NCBI GenBank assembly: GCA_965219005.1
Contig: CBDCMS010000004.1
Location: 310,001-374,000 of the forward strand
Length of the DNA: 64,000 nt
DNA from: CAUZIZ01 sp965219005
GTDB lineage: Bacteria > Acidobacteriota > UBA6911 > RPQK01 > JAJDTT01
Direction of reading: 5' to 3'
How positions within the stretch are numbered: the stretch's first letter is position 1; each line of letters opens with the position of its first letter. Positions 34,717 through 43,905 of this stretch are shown here, in pieces. The notes beneath the pieces were generated by a model. It was not told where the DNA came from. It made no database searches and saw only the letters and a list, made by a program, of their open reading frames with translations. The position numbers and the translations under genes were made by a program.

Positions 34717-34796
34717 CGGTGGTCTCCAGGCCGCCGTTCGTCGAGCCACAGGCTCGAAGCAATCAGACTTCCGCCTGGAGACCAAAGCTACGTTTG
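34712..34796. repeat. Palindromic intergenic repeat, family A (copy 2)
   Basis: GTAGCGGTGGTCTCCAGGCC at the left and CCTGGAGACCAAAGCTACG at the right form a hairpin with an inner TCGAGCC-ACA-GGCTCGA stem. Same ends as 6195-6325 and 42453-42540. The left end touches the stop of the DedA gene, so it may act as terminator. A CACTGCTCACTGCTCACTG stretch follows at 34872. Confidence 0.8.
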
Positions 34797-34878
34797 CAAG
34801 CCGAAAGCCAAATGAAGTGTCATCTTAGTCCCACCCCCGGCTCTGTTGGCTGCAGCTGTTTCCGGTACTCTTCACTGC

Positions 34879-36518
34879 TCACTGCTCACTGCTAGTGTGG
34901 AACTGGAATGAGAAGAGCTTGGCCTTGTGGATCTCGAATCTCAGTTTGATTTGCTTGCCCTTCAGGGATCCAAGGTTGGGGTCTCCTCGCCAGCTCATCG
35001 TGTGGCTGATGTCGTCCCCGCCGAAGACATCGCTGGTTTCGGCTGTGAAGCCGGGCAGGGGTCGCCCTGTCTCCCCGTCTTGAACCTCTACTTTGATGGT
35101 TCCGTAACCGGAGCCGGCATAGCGATCGACGCCGTTGGCATTGATCAGGAGCCGGTCTCCCTGAAGTAGGAGCGATCTGGTGGTCAGGGATCCGCTTCCG
35201 GTCACACTGACAAAACCGTCCAGGCGGAGAATGGCCAGGCCCACCTGGCCTCTCTGCTGTTCCCCTCGCTGGTTGAACCAATGGTGTCCACTAAAACCTT
35301 CGTAATAGATCCAGATCTCACCCAGGTCCTCGCGGACGATGGGGGCCTGCACCGTATAGCAGAGGTGTTCGTCCCAGCTTCCCTCCGGACCGTTGGGCAG
35401 AAACACCCGCCGGTCTCCCGCCCGTTCGAAGCGGCGTGCATCCCGGCTCCATAGCACCTGGACGTCCACACGATCGATCCAGGGAGTGCGGGCTTTTCCG
35501 GAGTCGGCTCCGGCGGGAATCTGCCCGAACAGGTTGTGATAGGTAGAGGTAAAGCCCACGAAGCCTCCGGCGTAGGGAAGGATCTCGAGGGTGTAGAAGT
35601 CGCGGTCTCCTGGCCGGTCCTGAGCATCGGCGTGGAAGCAGACATAACGTTCCTCGGGATCTCCCTTGTCGCTGGGGCCGTCCCATTGAAGAAAGTCTTT
35701 GCTGGAGGCCCAGGCCGGAGTACGGACCCTGTAATCCTCCGAGAAGAGACGCTCTGGTTTCATCCAGCGATCCAATCTGGGATAGGTCCTGAGATAAAGC
35801 ATGTATTCCTGGTTCCGGGCATTCCAGATGAGGTTGTTGTTGGTATCGCTGTAGAAAGGCGCGATGGGTTGGTCCACGGAGTAGGGTTTCCAGTGGATTC
35901 CGTCGGCTGAGTGGCCAGGATACATGCCCCATTCCCCCCCCGCTTCTCCTGAAACACTATCTTGTAGCGTTCCTCCTGACTCTTCGCCACAGGATCGCGA
36001 AGCACGGCAACGTTGCCCGGATTGACATCGCCCAGAAAGGAAATCTGAAGAAAGTTGGTGTCGAAACCGAGGTAGCGAACCTGACCTTGAGCCGGTTTCC
36101 TCCAGTGCAGACCATCTTCCGATTCGGCGTAGAAGAGGAATTTCTTGTAGGATCCTTCCTGGGGAGGCCATTCGATCATCCAGTCGTAAAAGCGATAGAG
36201 CTTCTGGTCCTCATCGTAGAAAATGGTGCCTGCGTCACCGCCGTGAGAGAGCCCCCCTTTCTGCTCCCAGTCGGTGCCCAGGGGAATGACCGGATTCTCC
36301 CGATACTTGACGGGCTGATTGAGCAGCCGGAATACCCTGGGTTCCATGGACTCGATCACCTGATCGTCCAGGAAGAGCTGCTTCTCGGAGCCGATTTCTA
36401 GAGGCTTGCGCGAGCTCTCCAACTGGATGCCGCTCCCCAGCTTGGCGGACACGCCCGGCGTGTGTGCCGCCGCCGCGGTACCGGAACCGAGCAGCATCAG
36501 GAAATTTCTGCGCTTCAT
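34879..36518 (-). CDS. LFLDD-type five-blade propeller, glycosidase-like secreted protein (frameshift at G8 tract)
   Basis: The N-terminal frame starts at ATG 36518 with a Tat-type signal (MKRRNFLMLLGSG), then IGSEKQLFLDDQVIES and runs to VFQEKRGG. At the 8-base C run 35934-35941 (G8 in the coding strand) the frame shifts and continues GEWGMYPGHSADGIHWKPYS to the stop at 34879. Total about 545 residues, the normal size of this family, including the C-terminal beta domain (GYGTIKVEVQDGETGRPLPG, LGSLKGKQIKLRFEI). Two similar proteins lie at 61092 and 62873. It is 36 bases downstream of the CehA/McbA gene, same operon. The family is related to GH43/GH32-like propellers; activity unproven. Confidence 0.75.
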
Positions 36519-36554
36519 GGCTGGGACCTTTCGCTAGTTTCGTTCGCTGTTGGA

Positions 36555-38762
36555 TTAACGGCTGTAGTAGCCGAAACGCACTGGAAGGTTCTCTGTCTCA
36601 GGCCCCTCCACCATCTCACGGTAGATGTTCTGGCCCTTGCGGAAGAGTTCTACGACTTTTTGCTTCTCCGACTCCTGGCTGAACTGGCCTCTCTTGTGAA
36701 CCCGTTCGATGAGCTTCTCGATCTGATTAACGAAATACTGCGCCGCACCCCGGCTGCGGACTGGCCGGTTCTTGAAGGTACAGTAGACGGGGCTCGTGTG
36801 CGCGTAGAGCGCCGTGTCGTTGGTCAGGAGCCTATGGGCTGCTCCCCGAACCCGAATCGCCATCCAACAGCTGTCGCTGATTTCGAAGCTCTTTTGGAGA
36901 CGCACCATCATCTTATCCTTCTTGGCCTCCTGGGTGGCTACCGGCAGTCCGTTGACCACGAGCTCGATACTGTCCATGGGGACGTGGGAAAGGGCCTCCG
37001 CCTCAACCTTGACCTTGAGCACCCCTGAGTCCCACTTCAGCTCGCCTCCCGGGCCCTCGCCGTTGACGCTGAAGGTCACCATGGGAGCATTGGTAGCGAA
37101 GCTCTTCCCCTGTTTGTAGCCCTCAATCCAGCCCGAGTAGGTTAGCTGAGGCCCGACCTCGACGTAGACTCTTCCCGCACCCGGGATAAGGTGGTAGGGA
37201 AGATCCAGGTAGCTATCGGTTCCGGCAGAGATAGGACAGCGGAAGCCGCAGTTCAAGAGCTGATACCAGTCCGATGTATTCTTCTCTTCGTCTCCCTGGC
37301 ACATCACGTCAATGGTATCGGCCACCCCCAAAGCGATGTCCACGGGGTACTCGCTGGGGAGGCTGGGGTGAACGTAGATTACCGCCGCTCCCTGCTTCTT
37401 GGCCTTGACGGCCTGATCATAGTTGGGCGGATCGTCTTGTGGGTGGGTCGTCCCTGGCCAGCCGACGAAGGCCGGCTCAACGAAACTCTTCAGCTCCAGG
37501 AAGGCCATGTGGCCGTAGAGACGCAGATTTCGCATCTCTTCGTTCCAATAGAGTATGTATCGCTTCTCGGACAGGGCGTTGGGTCTGCCCTCAAACTCCT
37601 TGCGCCCGTACACATAACCATCCTCACTGTTGCAAGCGAGAATGTGGCCGACATTGAGGTCTTCTGCCTTCACGGTGAAGAGCACGTCTTTGGGTTTGAT
37701 CCTGCTGTCGCCCCCGGTGATTGGGTCGTGGAAGAGATTGGCATGCAAATGGGTGTCTCCAGACCACCAGCCACGGGCCGCCATATCCCAGGTACGCTCA
37801 AGCCGGATGTCGATCTCTTTCTCCCCACCTGAAGCGAGGTCAATCTGCCTCGCAGTCGGACGGTACTCAAGACCCTTTACCACCTCCAAAGCGGTCACGC
37901 CGGCGGGGACTCCCACCCGGAATGAGCCGTCGGCATAGAAGTAGTACTCACCGCCATAGGGCTGACGATAGTCCCCGTTCGTGATCCGAGGCTGGACGCC
38001 CTGCGGCGTATAAGATCTGCCGTCGGCTCCCATCAGATAGACGCGTGCCTGGGTCGGGAGGCCGTGCTCGTCCAGGACCTTGACCTTGAGCGTACTGGAC
38101 TTCCAGGGGCGAGTAGTAAGAGTAATCTCTTTGGAAAGGGAGCCTGCCTCGATCTTGAGGGCAATCTGCCCCTCCTTCCATTCCTTCAGCGAGAGCGGGA
38201 CGAACCAACCCATTGTTTGTCCCGGCTTGAGGTGGCGAGGTTCTGATTCGATGTTCAAGGCTGATCCCGCGCTCCGCACAGCCACCCTGACCTCCCGGTG
38301 TTGGGAGTTGCGCACGACGAAGGGCACGGGAATGGCCTGCGATTGCAGCAGGTCGAGTTGCTTGGGAGCCTGTAGGAGGACGATCTGGTCTGAGATCTCT
38401 GCCTTGACCAGCCTCGGGCTCTCGAGGGCCCAGTAGGTATCTCCCGTCAACTTGATCACGCCGTCCAGGGGTAGCGGATGATAGTCGAGGTTCGCGCCCC
38501 ATTCCTGGGCGTAGGTTTCTCCCTTGATCGTTTTCTGTACCTTCAGGACCGAAGGACGATTGGTATCGGACCATTGGAGGAGACGAATGGCAAACTCGGC
38601 AGCGTCGGCCAGATAAGGAGCCACCTCCTTGTTCATCACGTAGTCGACCAGCAGCGGAATCTGCGTAAAGGGAATCTCCTTGGGTTTTGCCGCAAGGGGA
38701 AACATCAGGGAGATGGCTGCGGTGAGCAGCACAGGAAGAGATGCGCGCTTGCGCAGTCGCAT
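36555..38762 (-). CDS. CehA/McbA-family PHP-domain metallohydrolase
   Basis: 735 residues. A signal peptide (VLLTAAISLMFPLAA) is followed by an N-terminal region with beta-sandwich modules to about 330, then the PHP catalytic domain opening with GWWSGDTHLHANLFHDP (DxHxH metal ligands). Later ligand regions include GAAVIYVHPSLPSEYP and PISAGTDSYLDL. The C-terminal part has another beta domain (VLKVKVEAEALSHVPMDSIE). CehA/McbA proteins split carbamates or related esters, though most environmental homologues are uncharacterised. First gene of a two-gene minus-strand operon with the propeller protein, so a joint role in glycan or glycoconjugate breakdown is suspected. Confidence 0.88.
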   Translation of the reverse strand: MRLRKRASLPVLLTAAISLMFPLAAKPKEIPFTQIPLLVDYVMNKEVAPYLADAAEFAIRLLQWSDTNRPSVLKVQKTIKGETYAQEWGANLDYHPLPLDGVIKLTGDTYWALESPRLVKAEISDQIVLLQAPKQLDLLQSQAIPVPFVVRNSQHREVRVAVRSAGSALNIESEPRHLKPGQTMGWFVPLSLKEWKEGQIALKIEAGSLSKEITLTTRPWKSSTLKVKVLDEHGLPTQARVYLMGADGRSYTPQGVQPRITNGDYRQPYGGEYYFYADGSFRVGVPAGVTALEVVKGLEYRPTARQIDLASGGEKEIDIRLERTWDMAARGWWSGDTHLHANLFHDPITGGDSRIKPKDVLFTVKAEDLNVGHILACNSEDGYVYGRKEFEGRPNALSEKRYILYWNEEMRNLRLYGHMAFLELKSFVEPAFVGWPGTTHPQDDPPNYDQAVKAKKQGAAVIYVHPSLPSEYPVDIALGVADTIDVMCQGDEEKNTSDWYQLLNCGFRCPISAGTDSYLDLPYHLIPGAGRVYVEVGPQLTYSGWIEGYKQGKSFATNAPMVTFSVNGEGPGGELKWDSGVLKVKVEAEALSHVPMDSIELVVNGLPVATQEAKKDKMMVRLQKSFEISDSCWMAIRVRGAAHRLLTNDTALYAHTSPVYCTFKNRPVRSRGAAQYFVNQIEKLIERVHKRGQFSQESEKQKVVELFRKGQNIYREMVEGPETENLPVRFGYYSR

Positions 38763-38859
38763 AATGTTCTCCAGTTGTGTGGACTAGGCGGGAGTCTATT
38801 CCCGGAGCGTATTCCGGTCAAGGAAGGAGGAGCCGGGCTGCCAAACGGTCCGGTGTATG

Positions 38860-38987
38860 GAAGCCTGAAGCGCGAGCGAGGGGTTGGGCATCAGGGCGAA
38901 TTCCCCGGACTCGTAGGTCTTCGCTTCAAGCCCGTTTGTCGACACATGCGCTTCAGCCCAACCGCTCGCTTGCGCTTCAGGCTTCCC
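38860..38987. repeat. 128-bp palindromic element, 31-bp arms (family E)
   Basis: Arms 38860-38890 and 38957-38987 are inverted copies with two mismatches (core GGAAGCCTGAAGCGC and GCGAGC). It lies between two minus-strand genes and may act as terminator for the LysR gene. Confidence 0.85.
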
Positions 38988-39024
38988 GAGTTCTCACGAG
39001 CATCTGCGGCGGGCTTTCTGGGTT

Positions 39025-39909
39025 TCAGTCCACGTTGTTCTCGGTCAGGAGATCCAGAAAGGCTCGCGTGGCATAGCTCAGCCTTCGCCGTTTGGGGTAG
39101 ATCAGACGGATGTTTCGGTCGATCTGGAGTTCCTCGACTTTGACTTCGCGCAGCTTGCCCTGTCGCAGATCGTCCTCGACACACATTTTGGGTAGGAAGG
39201 CCACGCCTTCATCTTGTTCCACCATCCGCCGAATGCTTTCCAACGAGGGCATCTCCAAGTCCATAGTCAGGGGAACACGATTCTTCTGGACGGCCTCAAG
39301 CACAAGCTGGCGATAAGGTGACGCCACATTGTGTGCAACAAAGGTTTCCTTCCCCAACTCGCGGATCGAGGCCTTTTTGCGCTCCGCAAGTTGGTGCTTT
39401 GGAGACACAACGAAGCAGAGACGATCCACGTAGATGACTCTAGAGGAAAGCCTTTCGTCGTTGGGCTCGTAACTGATGGCTCCCAACTCCAGGTCTCCCC
39501 GGATAATCGCAGCCGGAAGCCCGCTCGAGAGCGAACGCCGGATCTCAACTCTGACCTCTGGATAGAGCCCGCGGAACTGATGGATGTGCTTCAGCAAGTA
39601 GAGGGTAGAGGAGTGGTTGGCTCCGATGGTCAGTTTGCCTGACGCCTTGTCTCTCAGTTCCGCCAGGGCGTATTCCAGCTCTCGCGACAGATTCTCGAAT
39701 CTCAGCGCGTACTCCAGAACCAGCTCTCCGGCATCGGTCAATACAAGATTACGCCCGGAACGATCCATCAGCTTTTCGTCGACCGTTGACTCCAGTCTCT
39801 GGATGGCCAGGGAAACAGCCGGCTGGGTGCGAAACAGCTTCTCCGCAGCGGCGGAAAAACTCCTCTCTCTGGCCACGGTGAGGAAAACATTGAGGGTGTG
39901 CAGATCCAC
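39025..39909 (-). CDS. LysR-family regulator, likely of the adjacent leuA-type gene
   Basis: 294 residues with the canonical HTH (MDLHTLNVFLTVARERSFSA then TQPAVSLAIQRLE) and effector domain beginning SGKLTIGANHSSTLYLLKHI. The pattern is close to CysB/CbbR/CysL types. Divergent from the isopropylmalate-synthase-like gene with a 126-bp AT-rich spacer, so that gene is the probable target, and a small organic acid is a plausible effector. No disruption seen. Confidence 0.92.
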   Translation of the reverse strand: MDLHTLNVFLTVARERSFSAAAEKLFRTQPAVSLAIQRLESTVDEKLMDRSGRNLVLTDAGELVLEYALRFENLSRELEYALAELRDKASGKLTIGANHSSTLYLLKHIHQFRGLYPEVRVEIRRSLSSGLPAAIIRGDLELGAISYEPNDERLSSRVIYVDRLCFVVSPKHQLAERKKASIRELGKETFVAHNVASPYRQLVLEAVQKNRVPLTMDLEMPSLESIRRMVEQDEGVAFLPKMCVEDDLRQGKLREVKVEELQIDRNIRLIYPKRRRLSYATRAFLDLLTENNVD

Positions 39910-40035
39910 AGTATATAAATATCATAAATGTGTAAGAGAAGTATTATCAATTGTACTAATTCAAAGGTCTCGTCGATACTGTTCTTCGAATTGCCCTGGT
40001 GGGGCAAGCACAGCGGACCTCAGGAGGACAGAGCT
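39910..40035. promoter_or_regulatory. Divergent AT-rich promoter region between LysR and the leuA-type gene
   Basis: 39910-39965 is strikingly AT-rich (TATATAAATATCATAAAT, ATTATCAATTGTACTAATT), unlike the flanks, and holds LysR-type interrupted T/A dyads without a single clear best box. The ribosome site AGGAGG at 40022-40027 fits ATG 40036. Confidence 0.45.
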
Positions 40036-41202
40036 ATGAAGGACCGAGTCACTATTTTTGACACCACACTGCGGGATGGAGAACAGTCACCGGGCTGTAG
40101 CATGACGGTCGGCGAGAAGCTGCGGATGGCCCACAAGCTGAGCGAGCTCAACGTGGACATCATGGAAGTCGGTTTTCCCATTGCATCGGCTAGTGATTTC
40201 GAGGCAGTGCGGAGAGTTTCGGAGGACGTGCCCTCGGTAAGGGTTGCGGCTCTTGCGCGCTGCTGCCCGGGGGATATCGAGTTGGCAGCGCGGGCACTGG
40301 CTTCGGCTCGGATGCCCCGGATACACACCTTCATTGCCACCAGCGATGTTCATCTCGAATACAAGCTCCGAAAGTCGCGACAACAGGTTTTGGAGGAGAC
40401 GGTGGCCTCCGTCGAGCTTGCGCGCAGCCATGTAGACGATGTGGAGTGGTCGGCAGAAGACGCCACTCGAAGCGATCCCGTCTATCTGGAGGAGATCTGC
40501 AAGGCGGCAGTAGGCGCAGGTGCCATGACCATCAACATCCCGGACACCGTGGGGTACTCTTTTCCCAGGGAGTATGCAGCCTTGATTCGTCGTTTGGTTG
40601 ACGCTCTCGACGAGACCGTCATCAGCACCCACTGTCATGACGATCTCGGTTTGGCCTCCGCCAACACTCTGGCGGGTGTCGAGGCGGGAGCCCGTCAGAT
40701 CGAGTGCACCGTAAACGGAATTGGAGAGCGCGCGGGCAACTGCGCCTTGGAGGAGGTGGTGATGGCTATGGCGGTTCGAGGTGACTCCTTTCCCTTCGAG
40801 ACCGGAATCGTCTCCCAACAGCTCTTTCCCAGTAGCCAGTTGTTGGCCGAGTCGATCAGCTTCAGCCCGCAGCCCAATAAGGCGATAGTCGGAGCCAACG
40901 CCTTCGCTCACGAAGCCGGAATCCATCAGGACGGCTTCTTCAAGGAGCGCACCACCTATGAAATCATGGAGCCCTTGAGTGTTGGTGTCCCCGAAAGCAG
41001 TGTAATCCTGGGAAAGCACAGTGGGCGACATGCCTTGTCGCGGCGTTGCAGTGATCTTGGGTACGCTCTCGACCCGGCCCAATTGGAAGATCTTTACCAC
41101 CGCTTTATTGATTTGGCGGATGATCGAAAGCGAGGGGTGGTTGACACCGAGGTAGAGGCACTGATTCGGAGGGTGATGATGCCGGAAGCCTCGGGGATCT
41201 AG
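40036..41202 (+). CDS. 2-isopropylmalate synthase-like enzyme without the regulatory domain
   Basis: 389 residues from ATG 40036 (AGGAGG 9 bases before it). It carries the DRE-TIM metallolyase core: FDTTLRDGEQSPG (metal/substrate), STHCHDDLGLASANTL with the two metal-binding His, VNGIGERAGNCALEEV, and NAFAHEAGIHQDGFFKERTT, the last being LeuA-like. The usual C-terminal leucine-binding domain (about 130 residues) is absent, so feedback by leucine is not expected. Homocitrate, citramalate or a specialised alkylmalate synthase are alternatives. It is alone under a divergent LysR, not in a leuBCD operon. Confidence 0.88.
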   Translation: MKDRVTIFDTTLRDGEQSPGCSMTVGEKLRMAHKLSELNVDIMEVGFPIASASDFEAVRRVSEDVPSVRVAALARCCPGDIELAARALASARMPRIHTFIATSDVHLEYKLRKSRQQVLEETVASVELARSHVDDVEWSAEDATRSDPVYLEEICKAAVGAGAMTINIPDTVGYSFPREYAALIRRLVDALDETVISTHCHDDLGLASANTLAGVEAGARQIECTVNGIGERAGNCALEEVVMAMAVRGDSFPFETGIVSQQLFPSSQLLAESISFSPQPNKAIVGANAFAHEAGIHQDGFFKERTTYEIMEPLSVGVPESSVILGKHSGRHALSRRCSDLGYALDPAQLEDLYHRFIDLADDRKRGVVDTEVEALIRRVMMPEASGI

Positions 41203-41369
41203 CTTGCCCGCGGTGTCCGCTTTTCGGAAAAGGCTGTTGAAGATGCAAATTGGACCTAAAGAATCCACCTTGAACGGCCGATTAGATAGGTTGATACGGG
41301 TGTGCTGGTACCCAAGAACCAGCGGGGCAAGGATGCCCCACAGAGACAATTTCAAGGAGGAAATAGTCA

Positions 41370-42230
41370 ATGAGCAGCACTTTCAGCGTCATCACCAACC
41401 TCCCCAGTTTGGTGGCGCAGCACAACTCAACTCAAAACCAGATGGGCCTGCAGAGAACCCTTTTTCGGCTCTCTACTGGTCAACGGTTGTTTAGGGGAGG
41501 AGAGGATCCCGCTGGCCTGGCGTTGGCGGACGGTTTGAATGGTCAGATTCGAACGCTCGAGCAGTCCATCAGGAATGCAAATGACGGCGTCGGGTTTGCC
41601 CAGGTAGCGGACAGTTCTCTGGGACAGGTCCAGAATCTGCTGGGTCGAGCGGCTTCGCTTTTGTCTGAAGCCGAATCCGACACCAACAGTAGTGGAGAAG
41701 TGGCCATTGAAACCGAGCTGGCTCAGATCTACCAGGAAATCGATCGGATCGGCTCAGCCACGTCTTTCAACGGCACCACTGTCTTTTCTGCTACCGCTCG
41801 AAACATCTTTGTAGGTGACACGCAGAACCTGACGGCGTCGAACGCCCAGATCGGCGTGACCACCAGCGTTTTGAGCCTGGCGGATCTCTCGATTACGAGC
41901 GGAATCTCCGGCACGGGATCCACGATTGCAGTTGCCATCGATGGCACCAACACGGCTACCGATATGTTGGGAGAAGTCGAGGCGGCAATTGACTCGGTTG
42001 CCAGCAGGAGAGGACGACTGGGTGCTTCCATGAACCGACTGGAGAATGCCGTGTCGGTCATGCAGTCCCAGGTTCAGAATCTAACCGCTTCCGAATCACA
42101 GATTCGAGATGCGGACTTCGCTTCGGAGATCGCGAATCTGACGAAGTTCCAGATTCTGTCTCAAGTTGGCGTAGCGGCAATGGCCCAGGCCAACGCCGTA
42201 CCCCAGAGCGTCTTGTCGCTCTTCCAGTAG
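41370..42230 (+). CDS. Flagellin
   Basis: 286 residues. The N-terminal D0/D1 part (VITNLPSLVAQHNSTQNQMG, LSTGQRLFRGGEDPAGLALA) and C-terminal D1/D0 part (SASESQ-like region DADFASEIANLTKFQILSQV, AMAQANAVPQSVLSLF) are intact, with a short variable centre of about 70 residues. AAGGAGG at 41354-41360 precedes ATG 41370. No other flagellar gene lies in the window; the product is exported by the flagellar type III system. A strong hairpin follows the stop. Confidence 0.95.
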   Translation: MSSTFSVITNLPSLVAQHNSTQNQMGLQRTLFRLSTGQRLFRGGEDPAGLALADGLNGQIRTLEQSIRNANDGVGFAQVADSSLGQVQNLLGRAASLLSEAESDTNSSGEVAIETELAQIYQEIDRIGSATSFNGTTVFSATARNIFVGDTQNLTASNAQIGVTTSVLSLADLSITSGISGTGSTIAVAIDGTNTATDMLGEVEAAIDSVASRRGRLGASMNRLENAVSVMQSQVQNLTASESQIRDADFASEIANLTKFQILSQVGVAAMAQANAVPQSVLSLFQ

Positions 42231-42260
42231 TCGGAGAGCACCTACTACTCTCAGATTAAG

Positions 42261-42292
42261 AGCTAAGTCGAGGCGCAGGCCTCGGCTTAGCT
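42261..42292 (+). terminator. Probable transcription terminator after flagellin
   Basis: AGCTAAGTCGAGG and CCTCGGCTTAGCT form a 13-bp stem with one G-T pair and a 6-base loop, 31 bases after the flagellin stop. The T-run is weak (CACGCTTT). Confidence 0.6.
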
Positions 42293-42452
42293 CACGCTTT
42301 CGAACATACCTGCGGCCATCCAGGCCCCTGCGCATCCGGCTCTAATAGAGCGCCCCACCTTCCGGCAGCCGCGAGCACCCAGCTCACTCAGCGACCCCAA
42401 TTCACGCCCAACTCTCGCCCACGGAGAATAGCGCACCACTAGATCGCAGCCT

Positions 42453-42540
42453 CGTAGTGGCGGCGTCCAGGCCGTCGTGTACCGATCCAAAGGCGCGAAA
42501 GGGGAACACCGCGGCGTGGAGACCAAAGCCAGGTTCGCCA
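42453..42540. repeat. Palindromic intergenic repeat, family A (copy 3)
   Basis: GTAGTGGCGGCGTCCAGGCC at the left and GCGGCGTGGAGACCAAAGCC at the right repeat the ends of 34712-34796 and, inverted, 6195-6325. It lies in the 397-bp spacer after flagellin; nothing else is recognised there. Confidence 0.7.
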
Positions 42541-42627
42541 AGCGCGGCCCTAAACGCAGAATGTGGATTGCATGCTAGACTTTCTGGGTGTTTCTTCGTG
42601 CCTGATTGACTCGGGGGTATTGTCATC

Positions 42628-43827
42628 ATGCGTGCCCGTTACCTTTTGTTACTTCCGGTTTGGAGCTTTCTGCTCGGCACCTCGTCTGGATGGGCAGCCA
42701 ACGCCCGTTTTGACGTCTCCTATCTGTGGCACAGCAAACTGGATAGTGTCCTGTCCTACCGCAGCCAGGTTGGGCGAGTCCTGGGCCCGACGGTAGCGAA
42801 GAAACTAAAGGTAGTGAAGCGAGCCCCCCTCTACGGTCTCATCTATCACAGACAAGGGGACGGTCCCACCGCGAGCTGGCTGGTTCGAAAACACACCAAA
42901 CTTTTGCAGTCAAAGGGGCTCGAGCCCGCTGCGCGTATTGTCACCAAGGAATGGAACTTTGTCCCCGACAAGCAGGGGGCGCGGGTCCGAGCCCGCTCCG
43001 AAGTGGCCGGGACCGAATCCAAGAGGAAGCAGAGAAGGACCAATCTCGAGGCGGCAGTGGAGCAGTACGTCAAGCGACTGCGTCGGACCGGGAAGATCGC
43101 CCCCGACGAACGCACCGCGTGGTCTGTCTACGACTTCACGAGTGGCCGAAAGTTGGTCGATATCAACGAGGATGTCCAGTTCCAGGCTGCCAGCCTGGTC
43201 AAACCCTTTTTTGCTCTGGCCTTTTTCCAGCAGGTCCGAAGCGGCCGCCTCAAATACGGTCCCAAGAGCAAGCGGCACCTGAAGCGCATGATCCAGCACT
43301 CCAACAATGCGTCCACCAACTGGATCATGCGGCAAGTCGGCGGTCCGAGCGCGGTCCAGCGCCTGCTCAAGCGACACTACCCTGGAATTTTTCAAGATAC
43401 GGTCATCGTCGAGTACATCCCCCCCGGTGGCCGGACCTACCGAAACAAGGCCTCGGTGCATGACTACAGTCGTTTCCTCTACGCACTTTGGAAGGGGGAC
43501 CTTCCCAGGGCAAGTGAGATCAAGCGTCTCATGGCTCTGCCTGGGCGTGATCGGCTCCGCAGTGGCAGTCGAGCAATACCTAGAGGAACCAAGGTCTACA
43601 ACAAGACGGGAAGTACGGCCCGATTGTGCGGCGATATGGGGATTCTGAGCATCAGGGGCAAGGGTGGGAAACGCTATCCCTACACGCTGGTCGGCGTCAT
43701 CGAAAAGCGCCGGCGTGCGCGCAGCTATACGTCGTGGCTCCGCTCTCGTGGCAACATCATCCGCAGGGTATCGGAGATCGTCTATCGCGGCATCTCGCAG
43801 CAGCACAATCTAACCGGTCGGCTGTAA
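42628..43827 (+). CDS. Penicillin-recognising serine hydrolase (class A beta-lactamase-like)
   Basis: 399 residues with a signal peptide (YLLLLPVWSFLLGTSSGWAA). An N-terminal region of about 150 residues with basic patches is followed by the catalytic domain with S-x-x-K in ASLVKPFFALAFF, S-x-N in IQHSNNASTNWIM, and K-T-G in VYNKTGSTARLCG. These are the three motifs of the beta-lactamase/PBP superfamily. No clear E-x-x-x-N omega-loop motif was identified, so beta-lactam hydrolysis is uncertain and a D,D-peptidase-like or unrelated amidase role is possible. Monocistronic. Confidence 0.85.
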   Translation: MRARYLLLLPVWSFLLGTSSGWAANARFDVSYLWHSKLDSVLSYRSQVGRVLGPTVAKKLKVVKRAPLYGLIYHRQGDGPTASWLVRKHTKLLQSKGLEPAARIVTKEWNFVPDKQGARVRARSEVAGTESKRKQRRTNLEAAVEQYVKRLRRTGKIAPDERTAWSVYDFTSGRKLVDINEDVQFQAASLVKPFFALAFFQQVRSGRLKYGPKSKRHLKRMIQHSNNASTNWIMRQVGGPSAVQRLLKRHYPGIFQDTVIVEYIPPGGRTYRNKASVHDYSRFLYALWKGDLPRASEIKRLMALPGRDRLRSGSRAIPRGTKVYNKTGSTARLCGDMGILSIRGKGGKRYPYTLVGVIEKRRRARSYTSWLRSRGNIIRRVSEIVYRGISQQHNLTGRL

Positions 43828-43905
43828 GTGTCTGGCGGGCGATCTCGAAGCGCTGCAGCTTCCAAGCTGTCGTTATAGCTGCGCAATTTGGCAGCGGAGA
43901 ACAGG

